From Liopterus haemorrhoidalis (taxonomy: Eukaryota > Arthropoda > Insecta > Coleoptera > Dytiscidae), in NCBI GenBank assembly GCA_963971575.1, contig OZ020616.1, forward strand, positions 21,470,713 to 21,534,712: a stretch of 64,000 nt of DNA, given 5' to 3'. Shown here piece by piece: positions 10,790-22,329 of this stretch; position 1 is the first letter of the stretch, and each line of letters opens with the position of its first letter. A program made the translations under genes and the position numbers. Below the pieces are notes generated by a model. It had not been told where the DNA came from and did no database searches. It worked only from the letters and a program-made list of their open reading frames with translations.

Positions 10790-11340
10790 ACTTAATAAGT
10801 TTGCTGTTCCAACAATTTTCAATTTAAAAAAAAACCCAAAATTAATATAATTTCAAATATCTTAATTCGCCCTGCTAACATTTTCGTTGATCAAGCACAA
10901 TCCGGTACGTCTCAAAATTCATTTAATAATAACATAGAATCTACTCCGCAAAATAAATTTAGAAAACAAAAAACATTACTACAATCATTACATTTAAAAA
11001 AAATGCACTATTAAGTCCTAAAAAAAGTTTGTTATTTAATTAATCGGCAACAAAAGGCTCAAATTTATTAATTTAAAAAAATCATTCATAAACAAAATTT
11101 AAATAGTATTAAGAACAATAAATATTTCGAAAATTTGATGCAAAACTTCAATAGAGACACAGTGTCATTTTTGAGTCTCAGTTTAGAAACGCTGCAAAAA
11201 AAGTTCCGTCTTACGCTGCTAAAGATAAAGCTTTTTATTTAGCATTGTATAAAAGAGGTCCAAGATGTTATAGATTTCTTCGTAAATTTATAACCATGCC
11301 CTCAAAATTTAGTTTGACCAAATTTTTAAAAGATGTTCCC

Positions 11341-11440
11341 TCTTGCGAACCTGAGATAGCGAGTGTGGTTGCTATGGTTGTGTTCTGCATGTAAGATTGT
11401 ATCTGTGGTTGCTGTGGTTCTGGATGTGTATGTTGCTATA
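11341..11440 (+). repeat. BEL left LTR, first part
   Basis: It aligns with 22330-22430 (gttgctatggttgtgttct and tggatgtgtatgttgctata are shared). It stops abruptly at 11440 where foreign sequence begins, and resumes at 13483. Confidence 0.75.
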
Positions 11441-13482
11441 TGGCGGTATTCGGAAGTTTCCATCGTAACACCCGTGAACTTAACACCAATGAAATTAACA
11501 CTGCTCTATTAAATCAGATTTAACATCACTGAAAAAATCAGTATTCTGAACAACCCGATGTAAAATCCAATGTTATAATTTGTTTCCGGTGTAGAATTAA
11601 CACTGGGGTAACTTCACGTTCGTTTTGACAGCCGTGTAAGAATTATGTTTTGTTGGGTTAACGTATTTAAAAGAGTTAAATAATTATTTATAAATTAGAA
11701 ATAAAAACAGAAGACATTCAAAATGTAACTACTATTGCAGAAAAATCTAATTTGAAGGCTAAACCAAATGTTACTGCAGGATTAGGTACTAGTTATAATT
11801 ATTAATGGAATTCCAGTGTTTGATGTCATTTATATTACTACAAAACATGTTTCTTTTGTTTTGAATTGTAAATCAACATGGGTTTTTACAATTCAGGTAA
11901 TTTCGAACCTTTTTAATGAGAGTACTTTCTCAGAAAAATGTTCTAATCTGTAACATATGTAATCACAGGGATTGAGGGGTTGTTTAACCCCGGTAATTCC
12001 TACCAAAGATCTCCTACATAAATAGGATAGTTTGCAAAAATAGATGTCACACCGTTGAGTTACGTGAAAACAGTATATATTGCAAAGTTCCAGAATTTAA
12101 AAAAATGAGTGAATCGCTTCAAAATGCATCGTTCGAACAGTAAGTATTTTACATGTTAAAAGAAACTTAATGTTATTTTGGTAAAAATTCCATTCTGTAC
12201 TTCGGTACTGAGAGTACTTAAGCTTATAAAATAAATTTACTTTTCTATATAGACAATCACGAAAGCGAAGAGTGAAAACAAACAGTGAGCAGTATGAACT
12301 ATATCTGCATGCGATGGAGGAAGATTATTTTTTTCGCAGTAGAATCATTAATCCCAGATTAGGTGAAAATTATTTTTAAAAAAAGTGGACATCGCTTGCT
12401 GATCAACTCAATTGCACAGCAAATGGACCACAGATGTCAGTTGAAGAATGGAAAAGGGTATTTTTATTATTTGTTTGATTATACAAGTATAGGCCATTCC
12501 AAATGTTTAAGCGGAACTAAATAGAATTTTTACATATAAGTTGGCAAGAGCTCACTTTTTACTTGATTAATTTTACTTTAAATTACTTATTTAAATTCAC
12601 CTAAACTGAAGAAACAGACATAGATAGTACATAGTCCAAAATAATTATAATCATAATTCTTTATTTCAATTCTTTGACTATATACAACAAAAGAGAATAA
12701 CATATAAGTGTAATATGGAGTACCGTGCAACCTCACAAAAATTCAGTTGTAATTCTTTGTCAAAACTTAACGTCCGAGAATAAATAGAAAAATTTTATTC
12801 AAATTTTGACATTTATGACTAAGCAATTTTTTTAATCACTTTGCAGAGATTCAAAGACTGGAAGAACGCCACCCGGGCTAAATACAAGAAAATAACAAGT
12901 AGCAGAAATGCAACAGGCGGAGGTCCACAAATTTCACTGCAGATGTCCAGTTTCGAAGAAAGAGGTCTATCTGTGTGGGGGAAATCAACCGTTGCTGGGA
13001 TTAAAGGTGTTACGGTAACTAGTGTACCACAACCCAGCACTTCAAATTATATCCAAATTTGCAGCGACTCTAATGAGATGGACGACACGCACATCATGAT
13101 TATAGATGATAAGGAGAATGTAGAGGAAATTCCGGAACCAGTTAAAATAGCTGAAAATATAATGAAGGCTAACGGGCCAAAGCGAATGGGAGAAAAGCGA
13201 CCACAGTTGAAGCCACTACACCAAATAAGTGGGCGAATAATGAGCTCTCTGGATAAGACTTTGGAAGTGAGTTCCAGTATTTCAGTAGCCATAAAAGAAT
13301 TTACAGCTTTACAAAAAAAGAGATTGATTTTTGATATAAAAAAATATAAGTTTGAAAACCCCTGTTTCATATTAGACGAAGAAGATTTTCTAAAAGATTA
13401 AAAGTCATTTTTTTTTAAATTTATGTTATTTGGGTATATTTTATATTTATAATTTTAGGTTCGTTTCAATAAATACATTTTA
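11441..13482. mobile_element. 2-kb insertion in BEL LTR carrying a Myb/SANT gene
   Basis: LTR homology stops at ...gttgctata (11440) and resumes around 13483 at aaatagatataaata, leaving ~2040 bp of unrelated sequence. Both flanks have TATA, a possible short TSD. I see no terminal inverted repeats. The cargo is the three-exon gene at 12105-13401. Introns rule out a processed retrocopy. 11441-12100 is non-coding, with repeated ttaaca motifs. Confidence 0.55.
12105..13401 (+). pseudogene. Second Myb/SANT-like gene, 3 exons, one in-frame stop
   Basis: Exons 12105-12139, 12253-12457 and 12847-13401 join in phase. Donors are GTAAGT and GTATTT; acceptors are TATAG and TTGCAG. They total 795 nt. The product would have a Myb/SANT-like domain in its first 100 residues (EQYELYLHAMEED, KKWTSLADQLN, EEWKR then FKDWKNATRAKYKKI). 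A TGGGP linker and an FEERGLSVWG segment follow, as in insect proteins related to PIF/Harbinger accessory factors, and then an acidic middle. A TAA at 12377-12379 sits inside the domain in exon 2; everything else is open. It is either recently inactivated or the stop is a base error. It differs from the gene at 2993-4028. Intron 2 contains an end of the small repeat also seen in the first gene. Confidence 0.65.
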
Positions 13483-13653
13483 TAGAAATAGATATAAATA
13501 GTTTTTTGACAGTCTTGTCAATTTTGTTTTTGGTTTTTTTCTATTGTGTTTTTTTAAAAGTGTTTTTCTTGTAATATATAATACGTATGCCCTACAATTC
13601 TACTACAAATCACGACATTCCCTTTGATTGTGGTGTGAATAAAATGTTTTTTG
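13483..13653 (+). repeat. BEL left LTR, second part
   Basis: It aligns with 22432-22670 but lacks about 65 bases present in the right LTR between gtatgccc and acaattctactac. Confidence 0.65.
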
Positions 13654-13745
13654 TGTGAGCACAAACATTAGAGGGTACGTATTGTCAGCGGTCTTGGAGG
13701 TGAAGTAAGTTTCTCTTTCTCTTTTCGTTATCGTAAACGGCAAAA

Positions 13746-14620
13746 ATGGAACTACTAAAGACACATCGGTCGGCATTCCGCGGTACCTTTACTAGGTTAA
13801 CCAATCAGCTGAGAGGTTTATTAACAGCAGAAGAGAAAGATATTTCGGAAATTGATATCAGCTGCAGTGTGAAGAAAAAGTAGACAGACTACAAATTGTG
13901 GATGCAGAAATTCTTGAACAGATGATGAGTGATCGTGCTTATGAAGCAGATATATAGACAGAGATGTTATCTGCTGATGAATATCTCATGTCAATCAAGA
14001 GATTAGATGCTGCCTGTAAAAAAACTGGGTAATTCTATAAATGAAACAGCCAGTTTAGGAAGGAGCGATTCTGCGGTCAATAATAGTCTCGCCGTTAGAA
14101 AATTCAAATTACCCAAAATTGAATTTAAAAAAATCGGTGGTGACGTTTGTGAATGGCTTCAATTATGGAGCCAATTTCGAAAAATTGATGAAGACCCAGC
14201 AATTCCACCAGAAGATAAATTTCAATATTTGTTACAAGCAACGATACCAAAAACAAGGGCGAGAGATCGAGTGGAAAGTTACCCCCCTACAGCAGAGAAT
14301 TATTCCAAGTTGTTGGACCTTCTGAAGAGTCGATTTGGCAGAGAAGACTTACTTATAGAGGTATATATTAGGGAATTATTAAAACTAGTTTTAAGTAAAA
14401 CCCATGTCGAACAATCAAAGGAGGGTATTGTTAACTTGTATGACAAAATTGAAACGCAACTACATGCTCTGGAAACATTGGGTATAACCACCGATACCTG
14501 TACAGCCATGTTATACCCTCTTGTAGAATCCTGTTTGCCAGAGGACCTGTTGCGAGTCTGGCAACGTTCTCATTTTGGACAGAATGAAAACACTACCTTA
14601 AAGGACAGATTGAGTAATTT
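13746..14620 (+). pseudogene. BEL/Pao gag, truncated
   Basis: It begins with ATG at 13746 (MELLKTHRSAFRG). The frame breaks near 13880 and is clear again from ~14007. KLPKIEFKKIGGDVCEWLQLW and the following ~170 residues match the gag-type domain of BEL/Pao elements (DUF1759-like). It is cut at about 14620 by the RTE LINE. Confidence 0.75.
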
Positions 14621-15697
14621 GATCAATCAATCAATCATGTGCCATATCTGGTGTAGACGTCAGCAACCATGGAACACCTCAAATTTGTTGTCCACACAAT
14701 TCACTAAACTTTTAAATGTTTTTGTTTCCGTGTCACTTATTATATTGTCAATAATTGTTGTTCTTTTACGTCCTCTTTCTCTCCTTCACTTATTTTTCCA
14801 CTACAAACATCCCATTTTATACCCTTTTGGCGGATTATATGTCCGAAGAAATTTAATTGTTGTCTTTTTATTTTGCTCATAATTTTTCATTTTGTTTTTA
14901 GCCTGTTTAATACATCTTCGTTTTTTACTTTGTCGCTCCACTTTATTTTTAATGTTCTTCTTAGTATCCACATTTCACAGGCATTTAGTTTGCTGATTAT
15001 TTGTTTGTTTAATGCTCAGCTTTCGCATCCGTATAGTAGTACGCTCCACAAATAGCAACTAAATACCCTATTTTTTAGCCCACAATTTATATTATTATTC
15101 ACCAAAAATGGTCTTAATTTATTAAATGCTACTTTTGTTAGAGCTATTCTTTTCTTTATGTCCATATTCACCCTGCCATCTGCATTAATAATATTACCCA
15201 AGTATTTGTAGTTATTTACCTTTTTAATTTTAATATTATTCTCTATTATTAAGTCCCTACAATCGTCTTTGCTCCGTTTTGAAATTATCATGAATACCGT
15301 TTTTGCCATATTCATTTTTAAACCCCCTTCCTCACTAATTACTTTCACTTTATTTACTAATTTTATTAAGTATTCTCTTGTTTCTGCCATAAGCATTGTT
15401 TCGTCGGCGTATCTTAAGTTATTGTAAATTTTTCCTCCAATTATAATTCCTCTTATATCTTTAATTTGTTCAAATATCTGTTCACTGTATAGGTTAAAAA
15501 AGTCAGGGGACATGACGCATCCTTGCCTGACCCTTTTTTCAATTTTCACAAAATTTGACAGACGTTATTCTATTTTTATTGCTGACGATTGCACGCTTTA
15601 TAAATTAGTTATCAATCTGAGGTCTTTTCCATCAATATCTAAGTTTTTTAATAGCTGTATTAATTTCTCATGACTGACACTATCGAAGGCTTTACTA

Positions 15698-18600
15698 TCT
15701 ATATATATATAAAAGCAAGTGTCCTGACTGACTGACTCATCACCGCCCAGCCCGAACCCTTTGGCCTAGAAACTTGAAATTTGGAGAGTATATTCCCTCC
15801 ATGACGTAAGCACCCACTAAGGGATTTTTCGAAATTCAACCCCTAAGGGGCGAAAAGGGGTGAAATGTGATTTCACGGATTCTTTAATATCTCTTCGGGT
15901 CGATGGGATATTGACTTAGTTTTTGTTTACAAAGATTACACATACATATGCCGAAAAACTTAATTCAGGATTTTGTCCTAATCAACCCCTAAAGGGGTGA
16001 ATCTACAATCGGGGTGAATTTTACATCCCGTCGTATTTCCTGTGTTTGTTGAGTTATAAGGTTTCTTTTTGGCACATAGGTGTCTTTTTATAATATCTCG
16101 AAATGGTTTTGACTTTTTTTAAAATTTCACCCCTAAAGGTTGAAAAGGGGTGATATGTGATTTCAAGGATTCTTCAATATCTCTTAGGACCAATAAGTTA
16201 TCGACTTGCTTTTTGCTTACAAAAATTACCCATACAAATACCGAAAAACTAATTTCAGGATTTTGTTCTTATCAACCCCTAAAGGGGTGAATCTACAATT
16301 GGGGTGAATTATACATCCCGTCGTATTTCCTGTGATTGTTGAGATGTAACATTACTTTTTGGCACATAGGTGTATTTTTAAAATATTTCGAAAAGGTTTT
16401 GACAGTTCTTTTAAATTTCAACCCCAAAGGGTGAAAAAGGGTGACATGTGATTTCAAGGATTCCTTAATATTTCCTAGGACCAATAAGATATCGACTCGG
16501 TTTTTTCTTACAATAATTACTCATACAAATGCCGAAAAACATATTTCAGGATTTTGTCCTAATCAACCCCTAAAGGCGTAAATCTATAAACGGGGTGAAT
16601 TATACATCCCGTCGTATTTCATATGTTTGTTGAGCTATAAAATTTATTTTTTGCACGTAGGTGTCTTTTTAAAATATCTCGAAATGGTATTAACAGTTTT
16701 TTAAAATTACATCCCTAAAGGGCGAAAAGGCGTGAAATGTTAATTCAATGATTTCTTAATATCTCTTAGGACCAATAAGATACCGACTTGGTTTTTGCTT
16801 ACAAAGATTACTCATACAAATGCCAAAAAACTTATTTCAGGATTTTGCCTAATCAACCCCTGAAGGTGTGAATCTACAAACGGGGTGAATTATACATCCC
16901 GTCGTATTTCCTGTGTTTGTTGTGTTATACAATTTCTTTTTTGCACAAAAGTGTCTTTTTAAAATATCTCGAAATAGTATTGATAGTTTTTTAAAATTAC
17001 GTCCCTAAAGGGTGAAAAGGGGTGAAATGTGAATTCAAGGATTCCTTAATATCTCTTAGGTCCAAGATTACTCATACAAATGCCGTAAAACTTATTTCAG
17101 ATTTAGTATTTTTAAAATATTTCGAAATGGTTTTGACAGTTTTTTAAAATTTTAGCCCCAAAGGGTGAAAAGGGGTGACATGTGATTTCAAGGATTCCTT
17201 AATATTTATTAGGACCAATAAGATATCGACTTGGTTTTTTCTTACAATAATTACTCATACAAATGCCGAAAAACTTATTTCAGGATTTTGTCCTAATCAA
17301 CCCGTAAAGGGGTGTATATACAATCGGGGTGAATTAAACATGCTGTCGTATTTCCTGAGTTTGTTGAGTTATAAGGTTTCTTTTTGGCACATAGGTGTCT
17401 TTTTATAATATCTCGAAATGGTTTGGACTTTTTTTTTCAATTTCACCCCTAAAGGTTGAAAAGGGGTGATATGTGATTTCAAGGATTCTTCAATATCTCT
17501 TAGGACTAATAAGTTATCGACTTGCTTTTTGCTTACAAAAATTACCCATACAAATACCGAAAAACTAATTTCAGGAGTTTGTTCTTATCAACCCCTAAAG
17601 GGGTGAATCTACAATTGGGGTGAATTATACATCCCGTCGTATTTCCTGTGATTGTTGAGATGTAACATTACTTTTTGGCACATAAGTGTCTTTTTAAAAT
17701 ATCTCCAAATAATATTGACAGTGTTTTGAAATTGCATCCCTTAAGGGTGCAAAGGAGTGACATGTCAATTCAAGGATTTCTTAATATCTCTTCGGACCAA
17801 TAAAATATCGACTTGGTTTTTTCTTACACAGATTACTCACACAAAATGCCGAAAAACCTATTTCAGGATTTTGTCCTAATCAACTCCTAAAGGGGTGAAT
17901 CTACAATCGGGGTGAATTTTACATCCCGTCGTATTTCCTTTGTTTGTTGTGTTATAAGGTTTCTTTTTGGCATATAGGTGTCTTTTTAAAATACCTCGAA
18001 ATAATTTCGACAGTTTTTTAAAATTTCACCTTTAAAGGGGTAAATGGGTATTTTTTTATTCGATAGATTGTTTTTTGGACATAGATACATGAAATTCGCA
18101 AAGTATATTCTTTCCATGACGTAAGCACCTACTAATAAGAGATTTTTCGAAGTTGACCTCGAAGGGTCTAAAAAGGGGGTCAAATATAATTTCAGGGATT
18201 CCTCAATATCTCTTAGGACCAATCAGATATCGACTTGGTTTTTACTTACAATGGTTATCTAAACAAATGTTTAAATAACATAGGAATTCAGAATTTTGTC
18301 TTAATTAACCTCTAAATTGAACCCTTCGTATTTTCAGTTTCTTAGTTCCAATCTTTGTTGAGTTATAACACTCATTTTTGATAGAACATCTCTTGGACAT
18401 AGAGACATGAAATTCGGTAATTATATTCCGTCCATGATGTAAGCACCCACTAAGAAGGGGTTTTATGAAATTTCAGCCCTAAGAGGTGAAAAGGGATGCA
18501 ATTTGATTTCAGGGATTCCTCAATATCTCTTAGGACTAATGAGATATAGACTTGATTTTTGCTTAAAAAGGTTACCCATACATTTTTTTTTTATTCAGGA

Positions 18601-19329
18601 TTTTTCCCTAATCAACCCCTAAACGGGTGAATCTACATTCGGGTAGAATTATAGAAACCTTTGTATTTCCTGAGTTATAACATTTCATTTTGGTACATAG
18701 GTTTCTATTCAAAATATTTAGAAAGCGTTTTTACAGTTTTTTTAATTTCATTTGTAACGGGGTAAATTGGTATTTTTATTCGATAGAATGTCCCTTGACA
18801 TACAGACATTCGGGAAATATATTCCCTCCATGACGTAAGCACCCACTAATATGGAATTTTTCAAAATTCGGTCCCTAAGTGGGTGAAATTGGCTGAAATG
18901 TGATTTCACGGATTCTTAAATATCTCTTAGGACCATTGAGATATCGACTTGGTTTTACCTTACAAAGGTTACCCATAAAAATATAAAGTTATGTCAAAAT
19001 TATACCCTAATCAACCCCTAGAGAAGAATTATAAAACTCTTCGCATTTTCTTCGTTTGTTGAGTTATAATATTCCTTTTAACATATATATGTCTTTCTAA
19101 AATGTTTATAAAGTTTGACAGTTTTTTTTTACTCAGTAGTTCGAGCCCTATATACTGTAAAAGGGTATAATGTTTTTTCATGGTTTCCTCAATATCTCTT
19201 AGCACAGATGAGATATCGACTAGGTTTTTGCTTACAAAGGTTACCCATACACATGTTTAAAAACAAACTGAGGATTTTACACTAATGCGTCCGTCAGTAT
19301 ACCGTAGCGAAGAACGGGTACTCAGCTAG
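15698..19329 (+). mobile_element. Helitron (copy B), complete, non-autonomous, 3632 bp
   Basis: It starts TCTATATATA at 15698 and ends CTAG at 19329. Left flank tttacta and right flank taatcaataaa rejoin to give the uninterrupted RT codons of the host LINE, proving insertion between A and T with no TSD. The 3' hairpin CCGT/ACGG is at 19302-19317, 12 bases from the end. The body is a tandem array like that of copy A. No coding capacity. Confidence 0.95.
15840..19250. repeat. Tandem array of ~290-bp monomers inside Helitron B
   Basis: Landmark motif near 15881, 16171, 16465, 16754, 17047, 17196, 17489, 17777, 18205, 18520, 18911 and 19187. One half-length unit (17047-17196) points to unequal exchange. 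Monomers nearest the 3' end are more divergent and shorter in homology. Confidence 0.9.
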
Positions 19330-20947
19330 TAATCAATAAAGCACACATACAAGTCCTTGTTTAATTCCATATTGCTTTCTATAATATTTCGCAGTATAAA
19401 TAGAGCATTTCGGGTCCCTTTCCCTGGAAAAAATCCTGTTTGAGTACTTGATATTTCATTGCGTGTTTTGTTTTTAATTCTGTCTAATATTACCTTAAGA
19501 ATTATTTTCATAGTGTGACTCATAAGGCTTATGGTTCTATATTGTTCACACTTTGAGGCATTTGAGTTTTTCGGCAAAGGCACAAATACAGATTTAGTCA
19601 TCTCGTCTGGTATTCGAGCTGTTTCATAAATTAGATTAGCCAATATAGTTATCAAATCAATGCCCAGTAATTGTATCTTGTCTGTTGTTACTGTGTCTGG
19701 CCCTGAAGCTTTAGACCTTGGTGAATTTTTAATAGCCTTTTCTACTTCTTGCTTCAGTATGACAGGTCCTTCATTATGCGATTCTATTTCTTCTATTTCC
19801 ATATTTTCCTCACCGTACAGCTCTGTAATATATTTTTCCCAACGTGCAAGTTTCTCATTTATTTCGAACATTTTCGATCCTTCCTTGTTTTCAAGATATC
19901 CTGGTGTATACATTTTTTTCCGATTACACAGATCTTCTACTTTTTTGAACCAACTGTATTTGTTTCCTAAATTAAACCTTTCTATCTCTTTACATTTCTC
20001 TTCTAGCCATTTTTCTTTCGCACTATTTATTTTTCTTTTCAGCTCTTTATTTATTGTCTTATATTCATGGGTGTTTTTGTTTTTCTTTCTTCTCGCTTCT
20101 AACATATATTTTATGTCCTTTGTAATCCATGCTTTATCCTTGTTATTTGAATTTGGTTTTGGGATATTTTGATTCACTATACCTATTATTGAATTCTTTA
20201 TTTTCTCCCATAACTTGTTTATATTGTCTGTTTCTGTATCTAGTTTTATCATCTTACATGATTTCGCGATATTGTCACTAATTTCACTATCTTCTTTTGC
20301 TGCTTCGTAATTTAATATATGTTGTCGTTGCAAATGTTTTTTAACAATTTTCAATTTAAAGTCAATCTTGCTGACTACTGGGTTATGATCCGAGTTGCAA
20401 TCTGCTCCTGGGCAAGTTTTTGCACTCTTTATGGCATTCATGTATCTTCTATTTATTGTTATGAAGTCAATTTGGTTTTTGATTTTACCTGAGGGACTCT
20501 TCCATGTCCAAATTCTTCTAATGTGGTTTTTAAACCAGGTGTTTACTATGCTTTGCTCATTTCTTTTGCACCAATCAATCCATATTTCACCTCCTTCATT
20601 TCTCTTTCCCATACTACACTTGCCGACAATGTTTTCTATCTGATCTTTTCCCACTTTTGCATTCAGATCACCCATCACAATGTTTATTTCATGATTTTTG
20701 CAGTATCCTAGAGCACTGTCAACTAGTGCATAGAAGTCTTCAATTTCTTCTTCTGTGTAATCTGTAGTTGGCGCATACACTTGTATTAAATTCATATTTA
20801 TTCTTTTGTTGACGCCTATTTTTACCAATAATACCCTGTCGGAAACTGGCCAGTATCCTTGTATTTGATTTTCCATTGTATCTAAAATTAATATTCCTAC
20901 ACCATTTTCATGTTTATTTCCTCTCGAGTATATGAATCTGCCACCTT

Positions 20948-21173
20948 CTATTTTTATATTTTTGAACAGACTTTTTATTTTATTTATTTGTGTTTGTCAG
21001 TGCAAATTTTCTTTTATTGAGTATGCGTATTTTTAATGATTTTATCTATTTATTTATTGTCTAATATATTGTTTTTAATAGTCTAGTCATTTAAATGGGC
21101 TGCGTTAGGCGAAAATAGCCTTTGTTGCTGTGCGCCAAAAATTTTAACAATCTAACTAACTATTTTTATATTT
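20948..21173 (+). mobile_element. 5'-truncated LINE 3' end with 14-bp TSD
   Basis: The 14-mer ctatttttatattt flanks the insert at 20948-20961 and 21160-21173. The insert (20962-21159) matches the 3' end of the I-like LINE at 24718-30652 (tgggctgcgttaggcg, gctgtgcgccaaaaattt) and ends in a taac-type tail. It lies within the endonuclease codons of the RTE LINE. Confidence 0.9.
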
Positions 21174-21241
21174 CCTGACTCCGTCCATCTTGTTTCTGAT
21201 ATTCCTAGAATCTTAATTTGTAATCTCTTCATTTCAGAATA

Positions 21242-21650
21242 GTTGAAAGAAGGAATCATTGAAGAGTTACCTGAAAAGGAGGCCAGGGACATGATACACT
21301 ACTTGCCACATCGACCGGTTTTTAAAGAAATCTCAACTACTAAAGTACGACCGGTTTTTGACGCATCGGCCAAAGAAAAGGGTCATCCGTCATTGAATGA
21401 CTGCCTTGATAAAGGTAACAAATTTATAGAATTAATACCTCAATTATTGCTAAAATTTCGAAAGGAACGTATAGGTATAAGGTCCGATATAAGAAAGGCG
21501 TTCCTTCAAATTGAGGTTAACGAAAGAGACCGAGACTGTCTTCGTTTTCTGTGGAAAGATGATAATGGACTGGAAAAAATAAACGTGTTGTATTTGGTGT
21601 AAATGTGAGTCCTTTTTTATTAGGTGCGCCAGTCAAATTCCAATAACTTA
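21242..21650 (+). pseudogene. BEL/Pao reverse transcriptase fragment
   Basis: LKEGIIEELP, YLPHRPVFKE, RPVFDASAKEKGHPSLND and IRSDIRKAFLQIEV are BEL/Pao RT motifs. The frame slips near 21595, after which VVFGVNVSPFLLGA can be read in another frame. The catalytic Y-x-D-D region is missing. Confidence 0.8.
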
Positions 21651-21715
21651 TGTGTTTTTTGATTCGCGTGATTTTAAGACTTTAACACCGGTTATGTTTT
21701 TATAAGAACTTTCTG

Positions 21716-22192
21716 AAAGTAACTTACCGGATTGTGACGCGATAGACTCAAATAAACTAACAAAACGTTATCAGTATCTGCAACGCGTTCGTGAGTGTTT
21801 CGTACAGATTTTGTACGAAACTCCAAATATTCCGTACTATACATCGTACGGAATATTTGGAGCAGTTACGGCAGGTTTCACGTAACCATAAAAAGTCCAG
21901 CAATATATCCGTTGGTGACATTGTAATGATCGGTAACGACAACAATAAACGATTAGACTGGCCTAGAGCGCGCGTCATTGAAATTATGCCGGGCAAAGAC
22001 AATAAAGTTCGGTTGGTGCGCGTAAAGACAACACGGGACTTTGCTCCGACCAGTTCAGAAGCTGTATCCGCTGGAGATGGTGAACGACGTTTCAACGCTG
22101 GATGCCGAACCCGCTGTGACAACAGTGGAACCAGACAGTCCTCCTCCCTAAACAAGTTCTTTACAGAACCCAGTGGACACAAGTGTCAATAA
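21716..22192 (+). pseudogene. BEL/Pao pol C-terminal domain fragment
   Basis: LPDCDAIDSNKLTKRYQYLQ, then EYLEQLRQVSRNHKKS, VGDIVMI and GKDNKVRLVRVKT match the C-terminal domain of BEL/Pao polyproteins (DUF5641-like). A palindromic insertion at 21801-21845 interrupts it. RNase H and integrase between this and the RT piece are gone. Confidence 0.75.
21797..21862. other. Double hairpin of inverted templated insertion
   Basis: gtttcgtac (21797-21805) pairs with gtacgaaac (21813-21821). ctccaaatattccgtac (21821-21837) pairs with gtacggaatatttggag (21846-21862). The ~44 inserted bases break the BEL reading frame and are reverse-complement copies of adjacent sequence. Confidence 0.8.
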
Positions 22193-22329
22193 AGAGACAG
22201 ACCGAGTGTCTAAATATGGGCGTAAAATTAAAATGCCTGATAGATTTTCTTTTGTTAATTAGGTTATGTATTTAATTTTGTGAGAACTTTCAATTTTGTT
22301 AGTGAATTTAAAGTTCTCAGGTGGGAGTG

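Larger units (their letters stand above)
14660..21232 (-). pseudogene. RTE LINE endonuclease-reverse transcriptase, interrupted
   Basis: The start ATG is at 21232. The apurinic-type endonuclease occupies 21232 to ~20330 (GISETRW, VYAPTTDYTEEE, MGDLNAKVG, NSDHNPVV). The RT runs from ~19700, with SGPDTVTTDKIQLLG, and CFIDY at the Helitron boundary continuing as SKAFDSVSHE on the other side at 15697. The YADD box reads YADE at about 15411-15425. Frames from 21232 to 15697 are otherwise open; stops appear near 15600 and 15570 and in the C-terminal part (after LYGCES at 15016). This domain set is the one mis-annotated in many genomes as craniofacial development protein 2-like. Confidence 0.8.
14621..21241 (-). 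mobile_element. RTE-type LINE, nearly full length, interrupted by a Helitron and a LINE fragment
   Basis: It runs on the minus strand from an endonuclease N-terminus at 21232 to a 3' tail at 14621-14638, which is (ATCA)n on the plus strand, the microsatellite tail typical of RTE elements. It interrupts the BEL element between gag and RT. The intervening BEL protease is absent, so the insertion was accompanied or followed by a deletion. Two later insertions are removed cleanly by their junctions: Helitron 15698-19329 and a LINE fragment 20962-21159. Confidence 0.8.

Noticed and set aside
13600..13670. P-type transposase segment repeated on both sides of the BEL element
   Set aside because: The shared block lies at matching positions in both LTRs, so it is better explained as LTR sequence.
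19660..20172. 170-codon plus-strand ORF, hydrophobic and Ser/Phe-rich
   Set aside because: Antisense shadow of the RTE LINE coding region.
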